NCBI GenBank assembly: GCA_947462115.1
Contig: CANHON010000149.1
Coordinates: 1 to 10,093 of the forward strand
Origin: Deltaproteobacteria bacterium
GTDB taxonomy: Bacteria > Myxococcota_A > UBA796 > UBA2385
Direction of reading: 5' to 3'
DNA: 10,093 nt
Below the pieces are notes generated by a model. The model worked only from the letters and a program-made list of their open reading frames with translations, did no database searches and was not told the DNA's origin. Below are positions 1 through 9,463 of the stretch, piece by piece. The position numbers were made by a program, and so were the translations under genes. Position 1 is the first letter of the stretch, and each line of letters starts with the position of its first letter.

Positions 1-1739
1 AGGGCCCAGACGCGCTCGGTGCCGGGCGGCGCCGTCACCGGGGTGGGCGTCGGCTCGGCGCCCGGGGTGGCGCTGGCGGGCAGGTAGAGGTCGACAACAC
101 CGCCAGATGGGCCGTTCTCGTCAAGGTTCGGGACGTCGATGGCCCCGAGCATCATGCCCACCAGCTGCCGCACGCTCGCCAAGCCGAGCCCGTGTCCGCC
201 TTTGCGCGTGGTGAAGAAGGGCTGGAACAGGTGGGCGCGGGCCTCGGCGGAGAAGCCGGGCCCGGCGTCTTGGACCCGCAGGTGCATGACCTCGCCGCTG
301 AACTCGCCCGCCGCGAAGCTCGGCGCGCTCGGCTGGGCGGCGGCGTCGAGCGTGAGCCGCAGGCCGGTGACCTCGCCGCCCTGGGCCGCGATGCCATTGA
401 TGATGAGATTGTCGAGAACATCGTGTAGCAGGTTGATGTCGGCCCGAACCCACATGGGCCCCTCCGGGGCGATGACGGTCGGGGCGCCGCGGGGCCCCGA
501 GAAGAGCTCGGCCGCGCGGAGCAGCTCGGCGTGGAGGTCGACCGGACGCAGGGCGACGGGGCGGGCGCTGCCGAAGGAGAGCATGCGTCGGGCCAGGGCC
601 TCCCCCCGCTCGGCGGCGATGCGGATGCGGCTGGCCCGGGCGGCCACCTCGCCGGTCGCCTGATCCTCGATGACCGCGGCGTGGCCGGAGACCAGGCCCA
701 GCATGTTGCGAAAGTCATGGGCGATGGTCGCGGCGATGTGTCCCATCGCGTTGATGTTCGCTTGTTGTTGTTGGCGGCCCGCGGCCTCCCGCAGGGCGGT
801 GGAGTCGCGGAAGGCCCCAAAGGCCACGACGCGGCCATGCTCGTCAAAGGATTGGGCGGTCCGGAGGTCGCAGAGCACGGTGTGACCGGAGCGGCTCGCG
901 AGCTCGACGCTGTGATCTTCGAACTGGGTGTCGGCGAAGTGGCTGCGGATGTGGGCGATCATCCGCGCCCGGTAGCTGGGGTCTGGGTAGACCCGGTGCA
1001 TCCAGGCGCCGTGGTTGATCTCCTCGTGCCGCCAGCCGACCATCTGCTGCATGCGGGGGGTGTAGAGCACCACCTCGCCGTCCTCGGCGCCGGCGATGAG
1101 CCCGTCGTGCACCAAGTTCAGCAGCGCGCCGAGGTACCGCCGATCCCGATCCAGCCGCGCGCGCTCGGCGCGGGCCCGCTCCGCCGCCCCCAGCCACTCG
1201 GCGCCCCGGCGGAGGTGCTCCCAGACCTCGGGCGGTGGGTTCGTGGGAAAAATGGCGTGCAGTACGCCGCTCTCGTCGTCTTGGCGCCAGGGGAAGGCCG
1301 CCTCGGCGCGGCCATCGGTCCGCCGCCAGACCGGCGCCCCCGCGCGTCGGGCCTCGTGGGCGATGTCGCCGAGGGGGGCGTGCTCCTCCGGGTGGTCGGG
1401 CTTGCACAGCGCGCCACTCAAGGGGTGCGAGCGCCACCAGTGCGCCGCGCAGCCCAGCCGGACCTCCAGGCTCGCGACCACCGCGGCGGTGGGCCCCGGA
1501 TCGACCGCGATCGGGGGCCACCATCCTTGGGGATCGCCGGCCTCAGCGTCCAGCAGCCACCCCGATCCCTCCGCGGTGAGCCGAACCCGATGGCCCCCCG
1601 ACATCGACCAGATGGGGCGCTCCGGCAGCGCGCCGAAGGCCTGAAGCTCCGCCTGGAGGGCGTCCACGAGGCGCAGGTGCTCGGGGGAGCGCGCGAGGCT
1701 GGCGCTGAGGCGGACCGTGTGCGGCGGATCGGCGGACAT
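1..1739 (-). CDS. Sensor histidine kinase (GAF-like, PAS, HisKA, HATPase), C-terminus beyond the left edge
   Basis: This is a two-component sensor kinase that would autophosphorylate on a histidine and pass the phosphate to a response regulator. The frame stays open to base 1, so 579 residues are visible and no stop is seen. Residues about 30-190 resemble a degenerate GAF sensor domain (weak). Residues about 198-318 are a PAS fold. The H-box reads AHDFRNMLG with His341. The ATPase part shows an N-box with Asn444 and Asn448 (NLIINGIAA), a G1 box DAGPG at Asp491, the motif LFQPFFTTRKGG and a G2 box GHGLGL near residue 515. No transmembrane segment is visible, so it is probably cytoplasmic. The ATG at 1739 has a GGAG five bases upstream (complement of 1745-1748). 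The last visible residues, GTERVWAL, resemble the linker and first strand of a receiver domain, so this may be a hybrid kinase. The signal and partner regulator are unknown. Confidence 0.9.
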   Translation of the reverse strand, partial: MSADPPHTVRLSASLARSPEHLRLVDALQAELQAFGALPERPIWSMSGGHRVRLTAEGSGWLLDAEAGDPQGWWPPIAVDPGPTAAVVASLEVRLGCAAHWWRSHPLSGALCKPDHPEEHAPLGDIAHEARRAGAPVWRRTDGRAEAAFPWRQDDESGVLHAIFPTNPPPEVWEHLRRGAEWLGAAERARAERARLDRDRRYLGALLNLVHDGLIAGAEDGEVVLYTPRMQQMVGWRHEEINHGAWMHRVYPDPSYRARMIAHIRSHFADTQFEDHSVELASRSGHTVLCDLRTAQSFDEHGRVVAFGAFRDSTALREAAGRQQQQANINAMGHIAATIAHDFRNMLGLVSGHAAVIEDQATGEVAARASRIRIAAERGEALARRMLSFGSARPVALRPVDLHAELLRAAELFSGPRGAPTVIAPEGPMWVRADINLLHDVLDNLIINGIAAQGGEVTGLRLTLDAAAQPSAPSFAAGEFSGEVMHLRVQDAGPGFSAEARAHLFQPFFTTRKGGHGLGLASVRQLVGMMLGAIDVPNLDENGPSGGVVDLYLPASATPGAEPTPTPVTAPPGTERVWA

Positions 1740-1881
1740 GCGGGCTCCGAGGTGGCGAGCGCGGGCGGTGGAGCGCGTAGCGCCGGCCCCCCGCCGTCGA
1801 AAAACCAGCCTCTATGGCGGGCGGACACTGGATGGGAGTCGATGGTGTCCGGGGTCTCCCTCGGTTTGGCGAGGGGGCCTT

Positions 1882-1911
1882 ATGGCCGCGCCCCGCGGTT
1901 CCGTCCCCTGA
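1882..1911 (+). CDS. Possible 9-codon leader peptide before the secreted-protein gene
   Basis: A short frame encodes MAAPRGSVP followed by TGA. It has a purine-rich, Shine-Dalgarno-like run (GAGGGGG, 1871-1877) just upstream, and its stop lies two bases before the ATG at 1914, which itself has no clear ribosome site. That spacing would suit translational coupling. It may equally be chance, or the main gene may start further upstream, in which case this frame is internal. Confidence 0.18.
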   Translation: MAAPRGSVP

Positions 1912-1913
1912 GC

Positions 1914-2621
1914 ATGCGCCCAACTCCCCTTCGCCCGCTGTTCCTGCTCGGCGCCGCCCTCGGCGGCCTGATCGGGGTCCCCTCCACCGCTTTCGCCGAC
2001 GGCGACGCCGCGCCGCAGAGCGCGCCCGCCCCGGCCGACGCTGCGCCGCTGATGCGCGGTCCGCACGGCCAGCCCCTCGAGATCGAGACCGTCGACGTGG
2101 CGGCCAACGAGGCGGCCTGGGCTGAGTCCCGCGCCGAGCTGCGGGTCCAGGCGGCCGGGGCCCTTCAGGTGTTCATCGGGGAGGTGCTCACCACCCGGGA
2201 CGACTTTGGGGCGCGCGGCTTCTCGACCGTGGTCACCATGCTGATCTCCGACCCGCTCCGCGGCGCCGCCCGCGCCGGCGACATCGCCGAATTTGCCATC
2301 CCGCGGACCGCCGCGGCCGGCGAGGTGGTCGGGGAGCGGCCGGTGCCGGTGGCGGGCTACACCATCGTCGCCTTTGTGTCGCCCGAGGGCGATCTGGTGG
2401 GCGGGGACGCCATGTACATCGTCGAGGGGGGCTTTGCCTGGCGCAACCGCCGGCCCTCCGTCATGTTCCGGCCGAGCGCCGATCGGGACTGGCTCAACAC
2501 CATCGACCCGAGCCAGGACTACTTTGTGCTCGGCCTCGATGAGCTCCGGGAGACCGTCGCCACCGTCCGTGGGCCCTCCGTGAAGGGGCAGCGGCGCGGG
2601 CGTTCGGCGCGGCGGCGCTGA
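1914..2621 (+). CDS. Secreted protein of unknown function with Sec signal peptide
   Basis: I do not recognise this 235-residue protein. It begins with a basic N-region, a hydrophobic core (residues 9-22) and a cleavage site STAFA/DGD after Ala28, as expected for Sec export and signal peptidase I. No lipobox cysteine is seen. The mature part of about 207 residues has a short Ala/Pro-rich stretch and then a mostly beta-strand-like body (for example ALQVFIGEVL, FSTVVTMLISDPLRG, YTIVAFVSPEGDLVGG). This recalls, loosely, secreted beta-barrel proteins common in Myxococcota, but that is inference. The C-terminus is a basic tail ending SARRR. I chose the ATG at 1914 because it places the signal peptide correctly. 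In-frame ATG 1842 and GTG 1845 follow a GGGAG (1834-1838) and would add 24 or 23 residues. The gene is divergent from the kinase and 56 bases upstream of the HDOD gene, so those two may be co-transcribed. Confidence 0.75.
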   Translation: MRPTPLRPLFLLGAALGGLIGVPSTAFADGDAAPQSAPAPADAAPLMRGPHGQPLEIETVDVAANEAAWAESRAELRVQAAGALQVFIGEVLTTRDDFGARGFSTVVTMLISDPLRGAARAGDIAEFAIPRTAAAGEVVGERPVPVAGYTIVAFVSPEGDLVGGDAMYIVEGGFAWRNRRPSVMFRPSADRDWLNTIDPSQDYFVLGLDELRETVATVRGPSVKGQRRGRSARRR

Positions 2622-2667
2622 GCCCCCTTCAGGCCGCCCCACCGTCCGGCCGATAGGCTGGCACCCT

Positions 2668-2680
2668 GGAGCTCGGAGTG
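2668..2680 (+). promoter_or_regulatory. Ribosome binding site and GTG start of the plus-strand HDOD gene
   Basis: GGAG at 2668-2671 lies six bases before GTG at 2678-2680. This is a normal Shine-Dalgarno spacing and is the reason for choosing GTG as the start of the HDOD gene that follows. Confidence 0.6.
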
Positions 2681-3754
2681 CCCGCCGCCCCCTCTCGCCC
2701 CCGCGCCCCGCCGCCGCCCTCCGCGTGGGCGGCCCGGCTGTGGGCGTGGCTGCACGCGCCCCGAACACTCCGCGCGGCACCGCCGGTGGTCCCGCGGGTC
2801 CAGCCCTCGGCGTCCCCCTCGGCCCGCTCGGCTCGACCACCGCCTGCGCCGTGGCTCGCCGCAGCGCCGGCGGCGGCGCTGGAGCCGGGGGCCCTCCGGG
2901 CTGGCTTGCTGCGGGGCCTCCTGGCGGAGCAGGCCGGGCTCGCGCCGGGCCCGGACCGCGCTTTTGTGGAGCGGCTGCTGCACCTCGTCGGCGACGAGCG
3001 GCTGGAGCTGCCTGTTTTTCCTGCGGTCGCGCAGGAGATCAACGGCCTGCTCGCCCAGGGCCAGCCCTCGGCCTCGGCGGTCGCGCGCCTCATCGAGCAG
3101 GAGCCGGACCTGCTCCGACGGGTCTGGCAGGCGGGGGGCCGCGGGCCCTTCGCGCGTCGGCCCGCCTCCCTCGACCACGCGATCGCCCGGATGGGCCTGG
3201 ACGGGCTGTGGCGGGTGGTGATGGAGGCCAGCGTGCACGCGCCGGTCCTGCACGTGGGCCGGATGCAGGCCGCGGCGCTGCGGTCCCGGGCGCGGTCGGT
3301 GGTGGCGGCGGAGGTGGCCAGCTGGCTGCTCGACGAGCCCCGCGGGGACGCCTGGATGGCGGGCATGCTGCACGGGGTGGGCCGCCTCGTGATCTACACC
3401 CACGCCGCCGGGGTGCGGGGCGATCGCCCCAGCTTCGGCGTGGTGGATCGGCTGGCCGAGCGCTTGCACCCCAGCGTGGGGGTGCTGGTCGCGCAGGCCT
3501 GGGGCTTGTCCCCGGCGGTGGCCCTCGGGGTGGGCGCCTACCCCGCGCCGGACTGGCAGGTGGGGGCGCCCCAAGCACTTGCCCGCGCGGTGCGGGCCGG
3601 CGTGGTCGCCGGGTGGACGCTGGAGCTGGGCCGCCAAGGGCTGGACTGCGGCGGGGAGGACGAGCTCCGGTCCTTGTCCGCCGGGCTCTGGTCTCCGGCG
3701 GAGGCCTTGGCGCGGGCCCGTCGGGTGGATCCAGAGCAGCGGGCCACCGCCTGA
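2678..3754 (+). CDS. HDOD-domain protein, plus-strand paralogue
   Basis: This 358-residue protein carries an HDOD domain at about residues 108-290. HDOD proteins are HD-superfamily relatives, generally without shown hydrolase activity, that act in bacterial signalling. Visible hallmarks are LELPVFPAVAQEI at the domain start, LLRRVWQAG, PASLDHAIARMGLDGLWRV, and AGMLHGVGRLV around His232, where the usual HD pair is HG. The N-terminus has a Trp/Leu-rich amphipathic stretch (AWAARLWAWLHA, residues 16-27) and a Pro/Ala-rich linker to about residue 70, likely disordered. No GGDEF, EAL or receiver domain is attached. The start is GTG with a well-spaced GGAG. The gene lies 56 bases after the secreted-protein gene and ends 9 bases from the stop of its convergent paralogue. 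The partner and the regulated process are unknown. Confidence 0.88.
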   Translation: MPAAPSRPRAPPPPSAWAARLWAWLHAPRTLRAAPPVVPRVQPSASPSARSARPPPAPWLAAAPAAALEPGALRAGLLRGLLAEQAGLAPGPDRAFVERLLHLVGDERLELPVFPAVAQEINGLLAQGQPSASAVARLIEQEPDLLRRVWQAGGRGPFARRPASLDHAIARMGLDGLWRVVMEASVHAPVLHVGRMQAAALRSRARSVVAAEVASWLLDEPRGDAWMAGMLHGVGRLVIYTHAAGVRGDRPSFGVVDRLAERLHPSVGVLVAQAWGLSPAVALGVGAYPAPDWQVGAPQALARAVRAGVVAGWTLELGRQGLDCGGEDELRSLSAGLWSPAEALARARRVDPEQRATA

Positions 3755-3763
3755 AGACGAGCC

Positions 3764-4858
3764 TTAGAGGGGCGCCTGCTCTTCGGCGAAGCTGCGCCAG
3801 ACCTCGGCGGCCCGGCGGAGCGCGGCGTCGGCGTCGAGGCCGAGCTCTCGGATGTCGGCCGCGGCGTCTTGTGCCCAGGGCTGGGCCTCGGCGCCGGGCT
3901 GGGTGGCGGTGGCCGCGATGCTGGAGGCGCGGATGATCCGTGCCGTCGCGCGATCCGGCGGGGGGGCCGCTTCGGGGTCGGGCACGAAGCCAATGCCGGC
4001 GGCCGCCGTGGGGCCGAGGTTCCAGGACGTGGCGATGAGCACCCCGAGCGGCGCCCGGGTGCGCTCAATGACCCGCTGCACCATCATCGGGCTCGGGCGG
4101 GGGCTCGGAAGGCTCGCGGCGGTCCGGAGCACGATGAGCTCGCCGGAGCCGTGCAACAGGCCCGCGAGGTACAGGGCGCCGCGGCGCTCTCCGCCGAGCA
4201 GCGCAGCGACCTCAGCGGCCACAATACCGCGCTGGCGCACCAGGTCGGCGAGGTCTTGCATGCCCTCCAGCTTGAAGGTGGCCTCGTTGAGGCAGACGCT
4301 CATGCCGATGCGCCACAGCGCGTCGAGGCCGACGCGGGCGACGGCGTGGTGGAGGCTCCGCGGGGCGGCGGAGTAGGCGGCGCTGCGCGCGTGGGTCCAG
4401 ACGCGGCGGACCAAGCCGGGGTCGCGCTCCACCACCCGCGCGATCTGGAGGATGTCGGTGGTGGTGCGCTTGAGCAGCTCGTCCAGCTCGCGCGCCACGT
4501 CGGGAAATGGCGGAAGATCAAGCTGATCATTGATGATCAAGCGGTTGAGCTGCTCCGGCAAGGCGCGGTCGGCTTGGTTGCTGGCGTGGCCGGCGAGCTC
4601 GTCGAGCGACATCCGCAGGTGGTTGCGCAGGCCCATCGGCTCCAGCGAGGCCGTCGCGACGCCGGCCCGCCATGGAGGGGGCGTGGGCGCGGCCGGCGGC
4701 GGGCTGAGGATGACCCGCGGCCCGGTCGTGCTCTCGAGCGTGGCGGCGAGCGGCAGCACCACGGCGCCGCCGTCCATGCCTTTGGGCAGGGGCTCGGGCG
4801 GGGCAGGGCTGGGCAGGTCTCGTTCGAGGCCAAGGAGCCGGAGGAGCCAACGGAGCAT
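3764..4858 (-). CDS. HDOD-domain protein, minus-strand paralogue
   Basis: This 364-residue protein has the same architecture as its convergent neighbour. It starts with a hydrophobic/basic N-terminal helix (MLRWLLRLLGLE), followed by a Pro-rich linker and an HDOD domain at about residues 113-296. Motifs include LDLPPFPDVARELDELL, LVRRVWTHARSA, RSLHHAVARVGLDALWRI and LAGLLHGSGELIV around His236, where Gly replaces the Asp of the HD pair. Many positions match the other copy, showing a gene duplication. The ATG at 4858 is the only good start I see in frame; no clear GGAG precedes it. The gene is 121 bases downstream of parE on the same strand, so read-through from the topoisomerase genes is possible. 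A role in signalling or protein scaffolding is inferred from the family only. Confidence 0.88.
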   Translation of the reverse strand: MLRWLLRLLGLERDLPSPAPPEPLPKGMDGGAVVLPLAATLESTTGPRVILSPPPAAPTPPPWRAGVATASLEPMGLRNHLRMSLDELAGHASNQADRALPEQLNRLIINDQLDLPPFPDVARELDELLKRTTTDILQIARVVERDPGLVRRVWTHARSAAYSAAPRSLHHAVARVGLDALWRIGMSVCLNEATFKLEGMQDLADLVRQRGIVAAEVAALLGGERRGALYLAGLLHGSGELIVLRTAASLPSPRPSPMMVQRVIERTRAPLGVLIATSWNLGPTAAAGIGFVPDPEAAPPPDRATARIIRASSIAATATQPGAEAQPWAQDAAADIRELGLDADAALRRAAEVWRSFAEEQAPL

Positions 4859-4979
4859 GAGGCAGACCGGGTTTGCGACGAGCGCGGGGCTAACCGCCAG
4901 GGCGGCGCTGAACCACCGTGGCCTGCGGCCAAGTACGCGAGGGGCGTCAGGGAGAGGGGGGGGGCTTCGCCGCAGATCC

Positions 4980-6890
<1,911 letters not shown>

Positions 6891-6964
6891 GGCGTGGCTC
6901 CGTTGAGCGGTGTGCAGGGAAAAAGGGGGGCAGGCGCAGCGCAGCGGCCTCGCCGGAGCCGGGC

Positions 6965-9310
6965 TCAGTCGTCAGCAGCGGCGCTGACGTCTGGGGAGGC
7001 GCTCGGCGCGGCGTTGAGGTCGAGCCGCTCGGGGGTCGGCCGCCACACGCAGGGGCCCAGCTTCTTGGCCGCTGCTTTGCCGGCGGTGGCCCGGCCGCCG
7101 CGGACCGCCTGCGCTTCGACCAGCAGCTCGCCGCCGCGGGCCGGCTGGATGAGCAGGCCGCCGACGCCGCCCTTGACCACGGCCGCGCCGATGACGACGT
7201 CGCCCTCTTTGAGCTTGATCAGGGTCACCCCGCGCCCGGGCCCGCGGACGAGGTTCACCTCCTCCACCGGCAGGGCGAGGGCTTGACCGTCCCGGCTGAC
7301 CACGAGCAGCTCGTCGGCGCCGGCGGTGGTCTGCACGGCGACGATCGGATCGCCATCGTCTACCCGGGCGTACTTCCGGCCGTTTCGGGTGCTTGGGTCC
7401 AGCAGCCCGCTCAGGCAGAAGCGCAGCCCGCGGCCGCTGCGGCCCACCGCCACCCCAAAAGGCGGGCCCTCGGGCTCATCGGGGTCGGCTTCGGCGGGCA
7501 AGGCCCTGGGGTCACTGGAGCACACCCCCACCACACGCTCGCCGTCGGCGAACTTGAAGTGCTTTTGGATGGGCTCGCCGTAGCCGGTGGTGGCGGGCAC
7601 CCCGTCCACCCGCATGCTGTAAACGGAGCCTTGGTCGGTGAAAAAGCACACAGTGGCGGTGGTCTCGGCGAGCACGACCCAGCCCACGCTGTCGCCCTCG
7701 CGGACCCGCGCCTTCTCGACGCCGCCGAAGGACTGCTGGCGCTTGATCCAGCCGTCACGGGTGACGACCACGGTGGTGTCTTCGGCGACGATGTAGTTGT
7801 CTTCGGCGTACTGGACGTCAATCTCGTCTTCTAGGCCGATGCGGGTGCGCCGGGGCTCGCCGTACTGGGCGCGGATGTCGAGGAGCTCCTTGCGCACCAC
7901 GCCCCAGAGCTCGCCCTCGTTGGCGAGCAGTCGCTCGATCTCGTCGGCTCGGGCGCGCTTCTCGGCGAGCTCGTCCCGGATCTCCTGGATCTCCAGCCGG
8001 GCCAGCTTGTACAGCTGCAGCTCCAGCACCGCTTGGGCCTGCACGTCGTCGAAGTCAAAGCGCTCGATCAGGCGGTCGTGGGCGTGGGCCCGGCCCTCGG
8101 CGCTGCGGATGAGCCGGATGGCCTCGTCCAGCGCGTCGAAGATGCGCTCGAATGCCTCCAGGATGTGGATGCGCGCCCGGAGCTGCTTGAGCTCGTACTC
8201 AAAACGCCGCTCCACGGTCTTGAAGCGGAAGCGCAGCCACGCCAGGAGCATCAGCCGCAGGTCACCGCGGACCGGCGCGGGCAGGCCTCCGTCCTCTGGC
8301 GGGATGAGGCAGGTCAGGTTGACCGGGAAGCCCGACTGCGCCGGGGTGTGCTTGAACAGGTAGGCCATCGCCGCTGGCGCGTCCTCGGCGTTGCGGAGCT
8401 CCAGCACCACCCGGACGATGTCGGTGCTCTCATCGCGCACGTCGGTGATCTGGGGGATCTTCCGCTCCGCGACGAGCTGACCGATCTTCTCGACCAGCGT
8501 GGCCTTGTTGACGCTGTAGGGGATCTCGGTGATGACCGCGAGGTTCTTTCGGCCGGACTTCTCGGTGGTCCACCGGGAGCGGACCCGCACCGTGCCGCTG
8601 CCCGTTCGGTAGATGTCGGCGAGCTCGTTGGCGGGGTTCAGGATCACGCCGCCGGTGGGGAAGTCGGGGCCCTTCACCTTCTTGCTGAGGCCCTCGTTGG
8701 ACAGGTCCGGGTCGTCGATGAGGCCGACGGTCGCGTCGATGATCTCACGGAGGTTGTGGGGCGGGATGCGGGTGGCCATGCCGACCGCGATGCCCTCGCT
8801 CCCGTTGACCAGCAGCTGGGGGAACTGCGCGGGCAGCACCTCGGGCTCGGCGTGCTGACCGTCGTAGTTGGGCCTAAAGTCAACGGTTTGACTGCGGATC
8901 TCGCTGAGCAGGTCCACGGCCAGCGGTCGGAGCCGGCATTCGGTGTACCGCATGGCCGCCGCGGTGTCGCCGTCGAGCGAGCCGAAGTTGCCCTGCCCAT
9001 CGACCAAGGTGTGCCGCAGCGAGAAGGGCTGCGCCATGCGCACGAGGGCGTCGTAGATGCTGGTGTCGCCGTGCGGGTGGTACTTGGCCATGACCTCGCC
9101 GACCACCGCGGCGCTTTTGCGGTAGCGCGCGTCGGGGCGCAGCCCGAGGTTGACGAACATGGCGTACAGGATGCGCCGCTGCACGGGCTTGAGCCCGTCC
9201 CGCACATCGGGGAGCGCGCGGGAGGTGATGACCGACATCGCGTAGTGCAGGTAGCGATGGCGGGTGGCCTCGTGGAGCGCGACTGCCTGGATCTCGTTTG
9301 GGTTGGCCAT
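6965..9310 (-). CDS. parC: Type IIA DNA topoisomerase subunit A, probably topoisomerase IV ParC
   Basis: This is the DNA cleavage and religation subunit, 781 residues and full length. The N-terminal winged-helix and tower region includes RALPDVRDGLKPVQRRILY (31-49), HPHGDTSIYDAL (78-89), the catalytic Tyr122 in MRYTECRL, and GPDFPTGG (214-221). A long coiled-coil arm spans about residues 370-485 and leads to YGEPRRTRI. The C-terminal part, about 505-765, has repeated strand motifs of a beta-pinwheel (TTVVVTRDG, ATVCFFTDQG, ELLVVSRDG), followed by an acidic, Ala-rich tail. I see no canonical GyrA box (QRRGGKG type), which favours ParC over GyrA. Thr83 and Asp87 occupy the usual quinolone-contact positions in E. 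coli GyrA numbering. The ATG at 9310 opens the conserved N-terminus but lacks a clear Shine-Dalgarno. It is probably the first gene of a parC-parE unit. Confidence 0.9.
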   Translation of the reverse strand: MANPNEIQAVALHEATRHRYLHYAMSVITSRALPDVRDGLKPVQRRILYAMFVNLGLRPDARYRKSAAVVGEVMAKYHPHGDTSIYDALVRMAQPFSLRHTLVDGQGNFGSLDGDTAAAMRYTECRLRPLAVDLLSEIRSQTVDFRPNYDGQHAEPEVLPAQFPQLLVNGSEGIAVGMATRIPPHNLREIIDATVGLIDDPDLSNEGLSKKVKGPDFPTGGVILNPANELADIYRTGSGTVRVRSRWTTEKSGRKNLAVITEIPYSVNKATLVEKIGQLVAERKIPQITDVRDESTDIVRVVLELRNAEDAPAAMAYLFKHTPAQSGFPVNLTCLIPPEDGGLPAPVRGDLRLMLLAWLRFRFKTVERRFEYELKQLRARIHILEAFERIFDALDEAIRLIRSAEGRAHAHDRLIERFDFDDVQAQAVLELQLYKLARLEIQEIRDELAEKRARADEIERLLANEGELWGVVRKELLDIRAQYGEPRRTRIGLEDEIDVQYAEDNYIVAEDTTVVVTRDGWIKRQQSFGGVEKARVREGDSVGWVVLAETTATVCFFTDQGSVYSMRVDGVPATTGYGEPIQKHFKFADGERVVGVCSSDPRALPAEADPDEPEGPPFGVAVGRSGRGLRFCLSGLLDPSTRNGRKYARVDDGDPIVAVQTTAGADELLVVSRDGQALALPVEEVNLVRGPGRGVTLIKLKEGDVVIGAAVVKGGVGGLLIQPARGGELLVEAQAVRGGRATAGKAAAKKLGPCVWRPTPERLDLNAAPSASPDVSAAADD

Positions 9311-9434
9311 GGGTTCGTGGGCGAGGGGGTGGGAGCCCGGTGACGGGGGGCGCCGGGCGGCGGGCTCGGTGGGGCCAAGCGCGCCCAGGCTATCGCTTGG
9401 GGCAGCGCCGTGGACCCTGGTGCGCGCCTCGCCT

Positions 9435-9463
9435 TGGCTACCCTGTCAGGCGTTCAGTGTCAA
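9435..9463 (-). promoter_or_regulatory. Putative sigma-70-type promoter for parC-parE
   Basis: The minus strand carries a perfect -35 hexamer TTGACA (complement of 9458-9463), a 17-base spacer and a poor -10, TAGCCA (complement of 9435-9440). It lies in a locally AT-richer patch of a GC-rich genome, upstream of parC. The start point would be near 9428, giving a leader of about 118 bases. The weak -10 keeps this tentative; an activator or a different sigma factor could be needed. Confidence 0.3.

Noticed and set aside
152..847. A minus-strand frame inside the kinase region, in a different phase
   Set aside because: Its translation is Pro/Arg/Ser-rich noise. The phase with the H, N and G boxes is the real one.
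531..1913. A plus-strand open frame running from 531 into the secreted-protein gene, which would make a 696-residue protein
   Set aside because: The upstream part is antisense to the histidine kinase, and a signal peptide begins at 1914, so only the 3' part is taken as coding.
1740..1913. Promoters in the divergent gap between the kinase and the secreted-protein gene
   Set aside because: Only isolated -10-like words (such as TCTATG) are seen, without a matching -35, so none is called.
4891..4931. Two short GC hairpins (CCGCC/GGCGG at 4894-4905 and TGGCC/GGCCA at 4919-4931) downstream of parE, as a possible terminator
   Set aside because: Stems are only five pairs, one loop is two bases, and there is no T-tract. 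This is common by chance in GC-rich DNA.
6905..6935. T-rich tract (minus strand) in the parC-parE gap as an internal terminator or attenuator
   Set aside because: No convincing stem precedes the five-T run, and parE has its own ribosome site right after.
8033..9343. A 436-codon plus-strand frame antisense to parC
   Set aside because: It is a mirror of the conserved ParC frame with no domain of its own.
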